Positions 11,398-24,500 of a DNA stretch of 64,000 nucleotides are shown here, piece by piece. Numbering within the stretch: the first letter of the stretch is position 1; every line of letters starts with the position of its first letter. Source of the DNA: Lagopus muta (lineage: Eukaryota > Chordata > Aves > Galliformes > Phasianidae); NCBI RefSeq assembly GCF_023343835.1, contig NC_064438.1:20976077-21040076 (forward strand), in the 5' to 3' direction. A program made the position numbers and the translations under genes. The notes below the pieces were generated by a model that saw nothing but the letters and a program-made list of their open reading frames with translations, did no database searches and was not told the DNA's origin.

Positions 11398-14300
11398 GTA
11401 TTTGAACTAACACACTAGTTAAGAAATAATTTCTGCCAAATTTCTGCCTGAAAATTTTTCACTCTCTCCATTTTAAAGCACTTTGGCACTGTTAATCTTG
11501 TGACTGCTTCTGTGTGTTGGCAACTATCTCGATTAAAAACACATTTGAGAGCTTCTAAGCCTAAAACTTTCATTTGCCCTGTGATTTGCAATAAGGAATA
11601 CATACTACTGTTGAAACACAAGAACAGTTTAATAGTGTGGCTAGACTAATATAAGAATGCAAAAGGTGGAGCTCACATGGGCTCTCCAAATATTTGTGAC
11701 AAAAGGGAAATATTTAATGTCAGTAAAAAATTCAGAGTTGTCATCTATAGAGCAACAAAATTATGAGTGTTAAACAACTGTAATAGACACAGACTGTGAA
11801 GTTCCTGAATTCTTTTTATCCGGCACCAGAATTATGTCGAACACATATTACAATAAATTTTAGCTGATATTTACACTCAAATCCTGACTTTCTTTTTCTC
11901 CTTAACTTTCACCCATTTTTTTAAATTTCCAGAAAAAGAATTGAAATAAAGCAGGATCTCTTTTCCAATTGATTGCACTAGTGGCCTTTAAAAAGATTTG
12001 TTTTTCATTAGGTACACAACCCAGATTTGCAGACAACAGAGGCCGATCAATAAGATTGGAATAAAGTTTCTACAGATAGGAGAATCTGTGTCAACCTTTT
12101 TCTGGAATCATTCCTATCTGTCTCACTCAAAGAAAGCAGAAAGTGGTATGTTTAAATTCCTCTTATAATTTTGTCCATAAAGACAAAACACTTACTATTA
12201 TTTTTATTCTACTGTTTCACTGTTTTCTTTCCTTGGTCCACCTGCCATAATAAACTATTTTGTGACAGAAGATTAAGGATTTCATTAACTGCAGAAGAGA
12301 GAAATCCAAAACATCTTAAATACTGAGTGTACTTTTTTTTTCCCCTTTAATCAGAACTGCCCAGTAATTCTTTCCATTATTGCTCAAGCTCTAATAAAGT
12401 AAACTTAAAAAGATACAGTTGTTAACTTTCTGCTCTCATAACCATGATTGTGCCAAACCATACATTTGAACAGCATCTATAACAGGACCAAAGATTTCAA
12501 GTATTCCATCCATACCCTCATTCTTGGGTTTACTCACACTTTTCACACAACACCTTAAACAAGCAGTTGACTTCTTTTCTGTCCACAATGCTACTTTGCC
12601 TACTTAGCTCGCACACCTATAAGAAGTCACAAGCACACAACAAGCAGACTTAGAATGAAACACAGGCAATAATTGACTATGGACAGCCAGGTTTTTTTCC
12701 TCACTGGCTGCTTATCACTGCACTTATTCTATTGCTTTCTTCTCAACCTTGGTGTTGGAGGTTATATGGAAGGAACAAATTAATCTGGACTAACATAAAG
12801 GTTTAAGTAATGATTTAAAAATATCTTTAGTAAAAAACATAAGCTTTATATTTTTTCTCCCTCACCCAAAAATATTACTACAGCTAGTCTGACACTTCTA
12901 GAATCCACAGGAAACCAAGAGCCAGCCAGGAAATAGCATTTAAAACGCTCTTCAATCTTGCGGGTTTTTTTAAAACAAATATAAGCTAGAAATCTCAAAA
13001 ACAGTAAAGTCCTCAATAGCAGACAAGAACAGATCTTCAAATATAATTTCCAAACAATTTTGTCTATATTATAGCCCCCACCCCCCTTTAACTCCCATTG
13101 TGTATAGTATAATTACATAATTACCTTCAGAGAGCACTGGAAAAACAACCAGATCAAGACATTTTCTTTCCTCACTTCTCTGGCAATTGTGCTGGTGTGC
13201 ATAGTGCTTATAGCACATGATGCCTCCTGTAAGTAGGTGACAAAAGTTAGAAAATCAAATTACTGAAAGAATTTGAGGTACAGAAGCATGCACTCACATG
13301 TACATGAAATTTTTACTTCTTTAGAAAACAGGTAGCAGTAGAATCTAGACAAATACAGACTGGTTAGAACATTCTCTTAATCTTAAGGATTGAGTATAAC
13401 TGCATAGTGTAAGAAGAGCACAGCCTGGCAGTTAGTACTGAAGTGCAGTTAGTACTGAAAAATGATACAAAGCATTGGTGGAGTTTGAAGTGTGCAGAGA
13501 GTATTACATGCAAAGGTAGAAACAATTAAGTTGAAAGAAAGTTTTATTCATGCCTCAGGCATCAACAAAAAGCTTTTTTCTTCCCTGTATACTACATCAA
13601 TATTCACAAACAATTTAACAGATTCTCTAAATCAGATGGGTTTTCCTTTCTTTAGTCTTATTTATTATCCATACTATCTGATATTTAGTCTCTCTATCTA
13701 AATCAGCAGTTCAGAGTAGCATGAGAAATTTTTATGCCATTGATTTCCCATAGCCTGAAATGTCCTATCAGTTCAAGGTAAAGAAACTAATAGGATATGA
13801 ACAATAATCAGAGTAATAATTGAAGGAATTATGCCCCCAATTGCATATAAAAGGTTGAAATTTTATCTTCAGGTTCTTGTGATATTATAAACTGAAAGCA
13901 AAGTAAAATTGTTTAACATCTAAGAATATCAAATAATTTGCTTATCGATAAAATCAGCATCCTCAAACACGTTTGTGTAGGAAATATGTACAAATAAAAC
14001 AAGCTGTAGTTTACTACCATCACTTCAATCTCCTAATGTTTGACACTATAGTTTTCATTTGGTGCTGCTATTCTTTCCTCTTAGACAAAATTGCAGGTGA
14101 TAGAGTGGGGTAGAGAAAATGCATGTCTTAAGATTTGATAGACACTAATATTCTGACTCAGAGCATATATACGCTGTGGCTATGACCTGCCTTTGATAGT
14201 GTCTAAAAGGAAAAATAAAAGTATTCATATTCATAACACATCTATTAACAATGAAATGCTTCTTTGGGATATAGCTCCAGCTTATTATTTGTCGTGTAAA

Positions 14301-15859
14301 GCAGAGTTCATCAGTGTACAAGATGAACTGGCTAAAAAGAACGTGCCCATGCTATAACGTTAATTCGTACTCAAGCTTACACACAAGTCTGTATCTCCTA
14401 CTCACCTTGGACAAGAGAGATTTAAGAAGCCTTTACCATTTTAAGTGTTGCACTGAAATAATAAACTCTTTGTAGCTTTCCCCAGTGCAAATTCTCACTG
14501 CTTTTTGTTCAGTTAAATTAAAGTCTAGGCTGTCTTGCTCCAGTGGAAAGCATTTGTTTCAACTTTTTTGTTTGTTTGTTTACATATATTCTTGCTTTGA
14601 TAGTCTCATTATATGCTTCAGAATTAAGAAAGGAGTAATTGTTATGCTGTAATTCAACATCATATAGACAGTTACTGACTGTTAAAGCTACAAGTCGATA
14701 TTCAACTCTAGTACACTTGCCAGGTAATACAAATAAGCATGATACATAAGCACATGTGAAGTATATCCACTGCAATATGAACTTTCAGATCAATGAACTA
14801 AGCACAGGAATTCACCAAAAGCAGAATAAGCCCCAGCATTTTCATTTGATGAAAACAAGATGGAAGTAGCTGTACATACAAGGCTTTATTACTATAACTG
14901 CATTCTGCATGATCTCTGATCTCTGATCCCATGCTGAATTGATTCTGTTGTACTTTAACTAATATTTATTTATTGACATTATGCCAGAGTAAAGCACTGA
15001 ATGCATTTAAATTTGTGAACATCATTTGTTGATTACATTTTACTGTAAATAATAGCTTCAAAATCACAAAAATTGGAGGAGGTTATCCTGCAGGCATGAG
15101 ACAAAAAGCAGTTTAGGAACCTTTGAAACATGTTCAATTTTTACATACCGTGGCATATTCACACTACAGAAGAGAAATTGAATGAGAAATAGAATTAAAA
15201 TTGACTCAGTTTACTTTGATGACACGCACACTAACATTACGAGAGCAGCAAGAAGAACAGCCAACTTAATCATCACTATCAGAAAGCAATTCATTTGTTC
15301 CTGCGCTGATCCAGACTAGGTAAGAGTTAATTTCAGTGTAGTAGTCTATCCACTACTAGTTTTCGGATTTGTGACACAAATATGGATAACACTGATGATT
15401 TAGTTATTGCTAGACAGGGCTTACTGAGCCAAGGTACTCTGCATCTCACACTACCCCACCGGCACCAAAACTGGGGGTGTAAAAGAAGTAGGGAGGGAAC
15501 AGGCAGGACAGCAGATACCAACATACTAAAGAAATACTCCAGGCCACACGATGCAACATTCAACAATCAGAGCCAGCAGAATAAAGAAGGAAGGATGGGA
15601 TGTCCATAGTATAAGCAAAGCAGGCATGTAAAAGTATAGTGTTAGACTATCGTTTTGTGGTTTTCCATCTCCAAGGCATCTTTTCTAGAATAGCATATTG
15701 TATACAAAGCCAACTCAAAAAAGAATAGAGAGAACCGCCTTAGGGGTCTTTTCTGATATATTTTACTGAGCTTAAAGAACTCAAACTACTGAATTGAGCA
15801 CATGAAGAGGTTATTGTAAAGGTGTCTAGGAAAAAAATGAATTAATTAAATGATAGCTT
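11398..15859. other. Unique noncoding sequence
   Basis: AT-rich, with no gene or recognised transposon. It includes a C-rich run near 13077-13086 and a short ATCTCTG triplication near 14910. Nothing else was identified. Confidence 0.5.
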
Positions 15860-16090
15860 ATTTTTTAAACGTCAATAAATGATCAATACAACACCACCAG
15901 AATGAATCAAACTGTGTTCTTTCCAATTAATTATTTCCAATTAATGCTGCAGTATATTTATTATGCTCTAATACATCACTGCAGCATGCTGATAGGACAA
16001 GGAAGAGAGAAGTCTGCCACAGAAACCTCTTATGGGCACTTAATTAGTTTCTACTCAGAGCCATAGCAAATTAGTTAAACTTAAGGAAAG
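15860..16090. promoter_or_regulatory. Candidate conserved noncoding block
   Basis: Unique sequence dense in homeodomain-type cores: two CCAATTAAT-like copies near 15925-15945, then TTAATTAG and AAATTAGTTAA. It lies between uncharacterised stretches and is not part of any repeat recognised here. The call is inference from motif density only; conservation was not tested. Confidence 0.25.
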
Positions 16091-16564
16091 AAAGGGCAGT
16101 CATGTCATGCATGTGACTCTACGGGTGGTATATCTATTAATACATTCTTTTCCATGTATTTCAGCACTTTCTGAGATGTCTTAACTGACAAAGCAATGCA
16201 TGTGAATGTCAGGATGCAGCATGGTCTGGCTGCTCCCTAGGGGGACGGGGAAGCTGAGCATGGTAACAAAGCTGGCAAGGCAGAGGACTTCCTGGCAAAA
16301 GTCAGGTCTAAGGGAGAGTAGGTAAGATCAGACACAGTCCAGTGATTGCCAGAAAAGTCTACAGCAACAAAGCAGTTCTGAAGTCAAGCTATAAATCAGT
16401 CTATAGGTCAGATTCTGGATCACTGACATTTGTCCGTGATCAGTTAGAGGAATGGCTGTGAGCTGGAGATAGATGTGCCTACAGCATATTTGAACAAAAG
16501 AATGAATGTCCAAGCATGAGCTTAAATAGGCCATGAGGAGAGGGTGTGGTATTTGTTTCTTAAT

Positions 16565-16745
16565 ATCACAGAATCACAGAATCACAGAATCACCCGGGTT
16601 GGAAGGGACCCCAAGGATCATGTAGTTCCAACCCCCCTGCCTAGCAGGGCCACCAAACATACATATTCAGATCAGGTTGCCCAGGACCCCGTCCAACCTG
16701 GCCTTAAACACGTCCAAGGACGGGGCATCCACAATATATGTGAGG
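16565..16745 (-). mobile_element. CR1 retrotransposon 3' fragment
   Basis: The plus strand starts with repeated ATCACAGA units, the inverse of the CR1 3' terminal octamer array. GGGTTGGAAGGGACCCC and CAACCTGGCCTTAAACAC follow, both characteristic of the CR1 3' region. Similarity fades near 16745, so this is a short 5'-truncated insertion of the usual kind for CR1. Confidence 0.9.
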
Positions 16746-19169
16746 TCCTCATGGCCACTGAGGTCTATTAGAGCACTCAGAGCCTAGACAGAAAGAATAC
16801 CCAATTGCTCATATAAAATTTCATCTTCAGAACAGCCTGGAAATTTGAAATTTACATTGCATCACATATTGATGTTTCATATTGGCATTGCTCCTGGTAA
16901 AGTGGAATATGAAATACAACTATATGTTATCTATGTTGTAGGAAAAGATAAAAATAGGAACTCAATGCCACATCATGTGTTTTTCTATATAATGCAGTAC
17001 CCTGCTTCTCACAACACTTAGTATCAATTACTTTCAAGTACATAAAATGTCTCATCTGATGTTTGTGTCAAAAAATGTGCCGCTTACCACAAGTGTACTG
17101 CCACAGTGGTGCAAATACTAAGTGTAATGCTGATTTCCTACTAGATTTTTAAGAACTAGAATATGTAATGAGCGATAGTACTTCAATCAGATCAGAATCT
17201 ATCCTGAAACCAGCACTGATAAATAGTCTTCTTGCGAGACTTAACACATACATTATATGACTTATCATGTCCTTGTTACTCTATTTTTGTTTCTTGCTGA
17301 ACCCTTTCCTAGCCCTGAAGCATTTCTAAAAATGTAGCTCAAATGCAGTACTGCTACTAGGAACATGTGTGTATGCATGTAATGAATCATGCAAGTGAGG
17401 CATGTAGTAGTATATGGTGGAGCCATATGAAAAAGTTCTTGCTTCAGTTTTACACTGCAACCAGTTCTTCGACAGATATAGGTTTCTAACTAGCAACTTG
17501 TTCAGTGACACAACAAAACATCACGTTCCTCTTTCTCATATGCATGACGTTGTTTCCTAATGTAACAACATACAGGAAGACATAAGATTCATTAACATTA
17601 TCTGTACTTCAAAATGATGCTGCATTACTAAGTATTGCATGATCTAGGAAAAATCTTTTGCTATTGCAGAGTAAGATGACTAATTACACAATTAATTTAC
17701 TTTAAAATGCAACACTATTATTAAAAATGATTAAAAAGCAAATTTTATTTTAACTTTTTAAATTTGCATGCTCTGAGGAGTTAATAGCTTTGTTTAAACA
17801 TCCATGTTTAGGATGGGAGATACATAGCTTGACCTGGATGAAGGTATAGATTACGGATGTGCAGAGTTGCACTGACACAATTCTATAGTATTTTTAAGTA
17901 TTAGAAGTATAAGGAGCAAAAATTGGGGGAAAAAAAGACAAAAGTTTCCTGCTCCTGAGATTCTAATGTGCCTTACAATGTTTCTGCAAAACAATTGTCA
18001 GCATGTCCAGTGGATTGAAAACTTCTAAATTTGGGTGGGAATACAGTCCTATTTCTAGTCTAATGGAAATTGGAAACACTGAAGAGATTGTCTAGACTGA
18101 ATTCAATGAATGTCTTTCACAGCAAGAGAGAATCCTCAGCAACAGACACTGAACTTCTGAAAAAGCAAGAAAAAAAAAAGGACTGTCACTCTCTGAATTC
18201 TTATTTGACAAAGAAATTCTGTATGTTTGAAATGAAACAACAGCTCCTAAAAATATTTTTCTCCCTTGGTCAAAAGAACTCCATAGAATCTTTTGTTACT
18301 ACACAGTGGAGTACCACAACAATGCCTATCATTTTTTCACTTTAGCCTGAGTTTTTTCTCTCAATGTGAAATAATACAAGACAGCAGTTGGCTCATTTCA
18401 TCTAGGCTGTCCTGCAGTTGCCTTTTGATTCTCATTTTACTGGCTATGCAGAGAAGATGTCTTTCAAAACCTTAATTGCCAGAGACGGTTGTGAAATCTT
18501 CACCAAGATTTACTGCTTTCCTGTTGCGTTGTACCTTCACAGCAAAGTGACCCCGGTGGTTAGGAAGCATATTGTATAAATGGCAATTTAACGAGGGCTT
18601 GGAGACTATGAGGTCTCCAAAGAACACTTCATTTTGAAATTTCCTTGTTATGGAGTATTTAATGGAGAAAAAAATCCTGCCAAGAATTCCAATGAAGATA
18701 ATCTGGATCCCTGGCCAGACATGCTGGGGAAAAATGGCACAAAACTCCTATGTAATATTAATAAACACAGTAAATTACAGATCCATTAAGTCCAATATTG
18801 CAGTTTCTCTAACATGAAGGAGAAGCACTGAAAGTTAAAAAAGTAGTCTCATTTGCTGAAATGTAAACACGCCTGTGTATACTGCAAGTTGTTGGCAGGA
18901 CAATTAATCACAGTATTGATATTCACAGTAAGAATAACAGTCCAGAACATGACAAGTATGCTAGTAGCTTTTCTGTTTTGAAGAATGCCTGAATGAATAA
19001 TATATGATAGACTTATTACATATTTTAATGAAAGTATTTTAGAAATTCAATTTCTGCTGATACTTTACTGCAGTCTCTGTATAAGAAAGTTAACTGCCTT
19101 ATTTATTTTATTGCTTGTTAACTTTGAAAAAAATATTGACCAATTAGACGTCAATATTAGGTATTTCAT
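16746..19169. other. Unique noncoding sequence
   Basis: No gene or repeat recognised. Open frames at 18070-18345 and 18293-18475 overlap in different frames and look random. Confidence 0.5.
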
Positions 19170-19515
19170 TACTGATCACTTTGGGGATGAGCTTGCTTTA
19201 CCATGCTGAGGTCCAATCTTGTGTGGATTCCTACTTTACTGAGCTGTTGAACTTCTGTGCACCTTTCAGAAAACTGCTGTGGATGAACCTCAGCAGGCAG
19301 CTCACCACCATACAGACAGCTGTTCAAAGACTTGTGCGCTCCTGTTCTCCCTGCTGGCAGGACAGTGAAAGAAATAGAAAACTCCCATAGGCTCTGTGTA
19401 GCACTGCTCAGCAATAGCTAAATCAGTCTGTTATCAGCACTGTTTTTGGTCACAAATCCAAAACAGAGCAGCAGATAGGCTCCTAGGCTGAAAACTAACT
19501 GCTCTAGCCAATGCT
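19170..19515 (+). mobile_element. LTR/endogenous retrovirus-type relic
   Basis: The section about 19395-19510 carries GCACTGCTCAGCAATAGCTA, then CTGTTATCAGCACTG, AAATCCAAAACA and GAAAACTAACT in order. I recognise this arrangement from widespread avian LTR-retroelement sequences. The preceding GC-richer 19170-19390 probably belongs to it. No gag, pol or env reading is visible, so it is a solo or fragmentary copy. The subfamily cannot be named, and the limits are approximate. Confidence 0.5.
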
Positions 19516-20429
19516 AGTCCACTTCCCTAATTTATGGAGGCGTTAAACTTCCATGCTTCTTTTAAATGTCTTGATTCGTCCTTTCTATTGTATTTTTTTT
19601 ATTTCAAGCAAAATATTATACACAAAACCAATCCTATTTACTGGTACAGAATCATAGACTTTTCAATTGTAGATGGATTGTGAGGTTTTGCAAATTAAGG
19701 GGATGATTTTACACTAAGTAAATATTTATGCAAACTCTGAGTAAAATGAAGTTTGTAATAGCAGCACATGATCATTAACAGCAGAGAAGCCATTCTGAAG
19801 ACAGTAGCTGTGAGACTAAAATGTAAAAACATCATCTATAAGGTTAAATAACAAAATTATATGTAAAATGCAAAATAGTGTGTATGACATCAAGGCAGTT
19901 TTTGCAAATGGGTTTTTGGCCTATGATGCTGTTAGTCACCAAGACCTGAAGAAACAGATGTGACCCTTACAATTCCTAAGGGATCTTTAGACTCAATCAG
20001 ATCATTTACAGTCCTTTCATTCTGTTCTTCAGATGGTGACGACTGAGGATTCAAGCAAGCATCACCAGAGGTAAGAATTTAACTGGGCCCAGAAGTTGGG
20101 AATGCTATCAGCAAAATCAAAGTGTGCAGTAGATTTCTTTTTAAAAATTGCCGTTGTCTCTCTCAGCTGCTGGACAACAAATGTGTGAGACTTGCAAATG
20201 CCTGGGCACTTCTGTCTTATACCAAAAGTGCTTGCTGGACTGAAACTGTAAAATTAAAACTGGAAGATTCAACAACAAAGCATTCATCAGTTCATAAGGG
20301 TGACTATCAACACGGGAAACATATGACTTTTCAAGAGCCAAGAGCTCTTATCCGGAATAGGGGAGATGGGACCAGACCACGAGGAAAGCCAGGCGCAGCC
20401 CTCCCTTCACACAGCCCCACCCTGTATGA
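19516..20429. other. Noncoding flank upstream of CpG island
   Basis: No gene recognised. It contains two good splice-acceptor-like sites (exon starts would be 20033 and 20167) and one strong donor-like site at 20071, described under findings. GC content rises from about 20340. Confidence 0.4.
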
Positions 20430-20870
20430 AGCGGGCTCTCGGGGCGTCTCGGACAGCAGAACGCACCTCCGTTAGGCTCCTCCGCGCTGCTCCCAGGTTA
20501 CGGGCATTCGACAACCATTCGGACTCAACGGCTCCCATACCGGCAGCCGCCCGCGGGGGAAAAAAAAGTGAGCCCGGCATCGAGGGGAAGAAGCACCGGC
20601 GCCGAGGTACAGCGGGACGGGGCGGGCGCCGGGATTGGCTGTGCGGGATGCGCGTGCGGGATGCGCGCGTGCGAGCGGCAGATGGTGCGGTTGGGGCCGG
20701 GTGGGAAGGTGCAGCGCGGGCTGAGGCGACGGGCTCGCGCCGTTTTGGTCCGCGCGGAGAGGCGTTGCGCGCGTGATCATCGGCCCGTGCGTTGGCCGCG
20801 CTGGGAGGTTTTACGTGCAGGGAAAAGTCGGAAAAAAAGGGGAAAAAAAGACGTCGTATGCGGTTAGTCA
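20430..20870. promoter_or_regulatory. CpG island, candidate promoter
   Basis: A sharply bounded GC- and CpG-rich segment in an otherwise AT-rich, CpG-poor window. Visible motifs are a GC box GGGGCGGGC at 20619-20627, an inverted CCAAT box (ATTGG) at 20634-20638, a perfect tandem of GTGCGGGATGCGC at 20641-20666 with NRF1-like character, and a CRE-like GACGTC near 20851. There is no TATA box, typical of broad CpG promoters. The open frames of 99-136 codons here are a by-product of low stop-codon density and overlap each other on both strands. Direction is undetermined: a donor-like AAG|GTAAAG at 20988 would suit a rightward first exon, and a GAG|GTGCGT near 20470 on the minus strand a leftward one. 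The transcript could be a long noncoding RNA or a distant gene. Confidence 0.65.
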
Positions 20871-21139
20871 GCTACCTGGCAGGCGTCGCAAGCGGGCTTT
20901 CTGAGGAGCGAGGACTAGTCAGCATGCAAACAGGCTTACTGACCTAGTGAAAGGACTTCGTATATGCCAGGAAATGGGTACTGTAAGGTAAAGAGGAATG
21001 AGGGGACGAAAACCAGAACGGGTGTGTCTAGAGGCACAGCTAGGCAAGGCAGGCTTTCACATGTCTGTTTTAGAAGCAGCACGGGTCAGGGTGAGTTTCA
21101 GATGTCTGAACACCAATGTGTGTAGCATATGAAAGAAAA
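20871..21139. other. Downstream flank of CpG island
   Basis: Moderate GC, with no gene recognised. The splice-donor-like site at 20988 could end a first exon starting in the island. Confidence 0.3.
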
Positions 21140-21575
21140 GGAAGGAACTGTGTGGCACAGCTGCTGGCCTGTGACCAAAAGTAGGTTACATCTGTCAGGA
21201 CCCAGTGCTCGGACTGTATCCTTAATGACCCGGATAATGGGATGAAGTATGTCTTCGTTGAGTTTGTGTGTGACTTAAAACAGACTATTCTGAGCAGACT
21301 GGAGAAATGACATCAGGACCTTCACAAAGTTCAGTCAGAGCAAATCTGAAGTCCTGCTACAAGATTGAAAATAAGTCCCTGTGCAGGATGAGGCTGATGG
21401 AATAGAGAAAAGGGCTTGAGTACCCTGGTGGACAGCTGAATGCAAGCCAGCAATACATCCTGGCAGCAAAGAGCCAAGCCAAGGGAAGCGATCCTTCCAT
21501 TCAGTAGTCCAGAAGGCAACCTCAGAAGTGCTGTGTCTAGTTTTGGGTTCCCAGAGCCACCATGCAACATCGTAT
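21140..21575 (+). pseudogene. CR1 reverse-transcriptase fragment, degraded
   Basis: A plus-strand piece of CR1 ORF2 (the reverse-transcriptase polyprotein of the CR1 LINE). Recognisable order: GGACCCAGTGCT, TTAATGACCCGGATAATGGG (the region for the F-N-D-L-D motif), ACTGGAGAAATG, AGTCCTG, CTGGTGGACAGCTGAATG, GAGCCAGCAATA-like, then TAGTTTTGGGTTCCC (for the L-Q-F-W-A motif). It carries frameshifts and stops, so no protein is possible. It ends before the 3' UTR and is an internal fragment. Its divergence suggests an old insertion. It lies about 300 bp right of the CpG island. Confidence 0.7.
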
Positions 21576-24500
21576 TTCTCAATACATAACCAACAGCTGC
21601 ATGTGTTTCTTCTCCAGGGGTATTTCTGAAAGAGGAAGCTTAATTAATATCCTGTAACTAAGACTGACCTCGATCGTCGGAGGCTTAGTAGAGACCTGAC
21701 AAGATGTCACACAGGGCATGCATCAGTGGCAACTGGAGGAGCAGCCTGTTGTCTCCAGGACCACTGAGCAGCATTTGGCTCCATATGGCTGTTTTTCAAG
21801 CTTGATGGTGTGGACACGTGGCACACGAGGGCAGACAGATGGTAAGTGTGGCGTGCTTACGGGTGTTTGCATTGAGTAGGCACAGTAGCTTCTGGAATAT
21901 GTTCTTTGCCAGTAATGTGCCGAGTGCTGTCCAAATCAATTTTATAAGGGACTGGCCATCCCCTGAGTAGCATGGATGCATGCTGCTCTGGAGTAATTCG
22001 CTGGAGGAGACAACAATTACACCATGAAGTAGGTCACAAGGACAGTATAGATGTAGTCAAAATAAAGCAAAAATGTTTCATTTCGATATGGTTCAAGCTG
22101 AGATTTATTGTTCTTTCATCTCTGTTACATAAAAAAAAAAAAAAAAGCATTTTGGAATTTCACATTTTTCTAGGATTTTATAATTTATGATGGCATTATG
22201 CTATATACATATGTGGTGATTTTTACATTTTTTTTACTGTTCGTTTAGTTTCATAAAAATGTCTTGATTTTTTTTTTTTTTTTAAAACTTCCATAGTTCC
22301 AAACTCCAGCTTGGATCTAAATATTTTTCATCTATTTTTCATATTACCATCAATGAGAAAAAAAAAAAAAAAAAGAGTTGACCTGATTTGAATTCCCCCT
22401 TACTCCATTATATGAGTAGTTACTGTGACTTGGTGACCAAAGATTTTATTAGTATCACATTGAATTTCAGTGATACATTTAATCCAGATTGAAATGAAAA
22501 TTCACCAGTGGTAAAAATACAACTAGTATGTGAAATATCTTTCCTTTAGAAACTAGCATATGGATTTGAATTCCACTTTTGTAATCACAAGTGAGTGGAA
22601 GGCATGGAAAACGTGCATATACATATATGTGCACACATGCTCACATTCTGGCAAATCAATCCACTGTTACTTTAGTGAATTTAGCTCAATTTTAGTTTCT
22701 CCCTACCTCTGTGGAGTAGCAATTAAAACTCATGGTTTTATATTTTCTCAGTTATGTAAGAAGATTGAGTTTCAGTTTCCTTTTTATTCTTTAATAAGAG
22801 CTTACAGTATTCCTGGCTCTGCTTACAAAAATGTAAAAAATATATATATACTGTTATAAAGTTCTGATCTGAAAACAAATACTGGAGGCAACACGTGGAA
22901 GAAAAAAAAAAAGGAATAAAGTTGGAGTGGTTTTGTTTTGCTTCATGGATAAGTTGGAATGGGAAAGCAGGTAAACCAATATAGGTGAAGTGCTTGTGAT
23001 CCTGACAGAAGTGAAACTGTTCTCAAGTGTAACTGAGATAAGATCCAAGAATAGTTCTGACAGTGCTTTCAAAGTGCACTGTATATGTAAAAGATGAAGG
23101 AGGGACAAGAGGAGACATAGAAGATTGCTGTAAATAGATGGTATTATAAGGAATTAGTGATGCTGAAGGAAAAGAAAGCAGAACCTGAATGAGATAGTGG
23201 CTTCATTTTTTTTTGTGAAATGCAAAGGTATGAGAAGATTTGAATGATGCAGAATTTGTATTGGATAAATTTTGATATCTCTGTTTTAATATTACTGTTA
23301 ATGTCATGTCCAGGGAGGTGCTTATCTAGAAAAGACAAGTTACTTCAAGGTGTGGGAGGAAAATCACTGAAGAATGATTTTGCACCTTGTACTTGTGCTG
23401 TGCTTTTACCACACAAAGGTCTTTTAAAAGGCCTCCAAACATACACTTCTAGTTCTAATAGCTTAAGTATAGGTGCAAGTAAAACATTTGGAAATGTTTC
23501 CTAAAAACACTCACATAACATTCTCCTTCTGTATTATTCCTTCTTCTTAAAATCTGCTAGTTTTCTTTTTAAAAATTGCATTGCAGTCTTACAATTTTTT
23601 TTTTCCAGTTTTTTAGTGCATTTTGCAAAAAAACAAACAAACAAAAAAAAAAACAACACTTTAAAGATGAAAATGTACTTCACAATAAGCAAGCCATTCA
23701 AACACACATTTTTGATGACATGTTTTCTCCAAAGTTTTACTCTATTGCCTCTCAGACTGAAAAATGTATTGATTCTGGCCTCGGGAACTGCATTTCATTT
23801 TTCCCCACCTTTACTTGGTGATAAATCAGAAGTGATGCAGTAGAACTGAACAAGAAGTGAGATTCTAGGGAGGAATAGTTGGCTAGGAAAAGATATTCTA
23901 AACAACTTTATCTTAGACTTTCAAAAACTATTCAGTATTCAGTAGTACATTCAAGAATTTTACAACGTTGTTGTTTTTCCAATTTTTATCTTCTCAAGAA
24001 AAGTTTGTGAAAAGTATGAGTGTTGTTTCTGTAATTCACTGATTTTTGTTTGACCGTCATCCTATTGGATCTTTGAACATTTTCTTTCAGTAGCTGTACC
24101 TTCTTAGCAGAGCACAGTAACAAAGACAAAAGTGCTTCTTCGTCTTTTTCCTCTGCCTCCTTCTAGTTGTCAGTAGAGGTGTCCATCAGAGGACTCTCCT
24201 ATGTTGCCTTTTCTCTCCTTGGGTGAACAGGAGAACAGGTAAAGAAGTGGCTTAAAGCCTTACTGTGTTTTGAAGATAAGCAGGAATGATTTGTTCTCTC
24301 CAAGAACACTTATATTTGTTCTGAGAACTAAAAGAAATAGAAGGCAAGCACCAAATTTGCTCATGCAATAATCACTACGTGCCTCAATGACTTTGAGCAG
24401 AATAGAAAAGGTCAGGAAAAACAGAGAAAATATATTTTTAAAGAGATGAAATACCTGTTTTCTTCATCTGCCGTCTGTGGCACCTTAACAAGGCAATCCC

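Noticed and set aside
20366..20867. Arginine/alanine/glycine-rich open frames of 99-136 codons on both strands
   Set aside because: They lie in the CpG island, where stop codons are scarce; the overlapping frames on both strands are mutually exclusive as genes.
22131..22374. Three homopolymers in 250 bases as the tails of retrocopies
   Set aside because: No gene-derived body or target duplications could be recognised next to the tracts.
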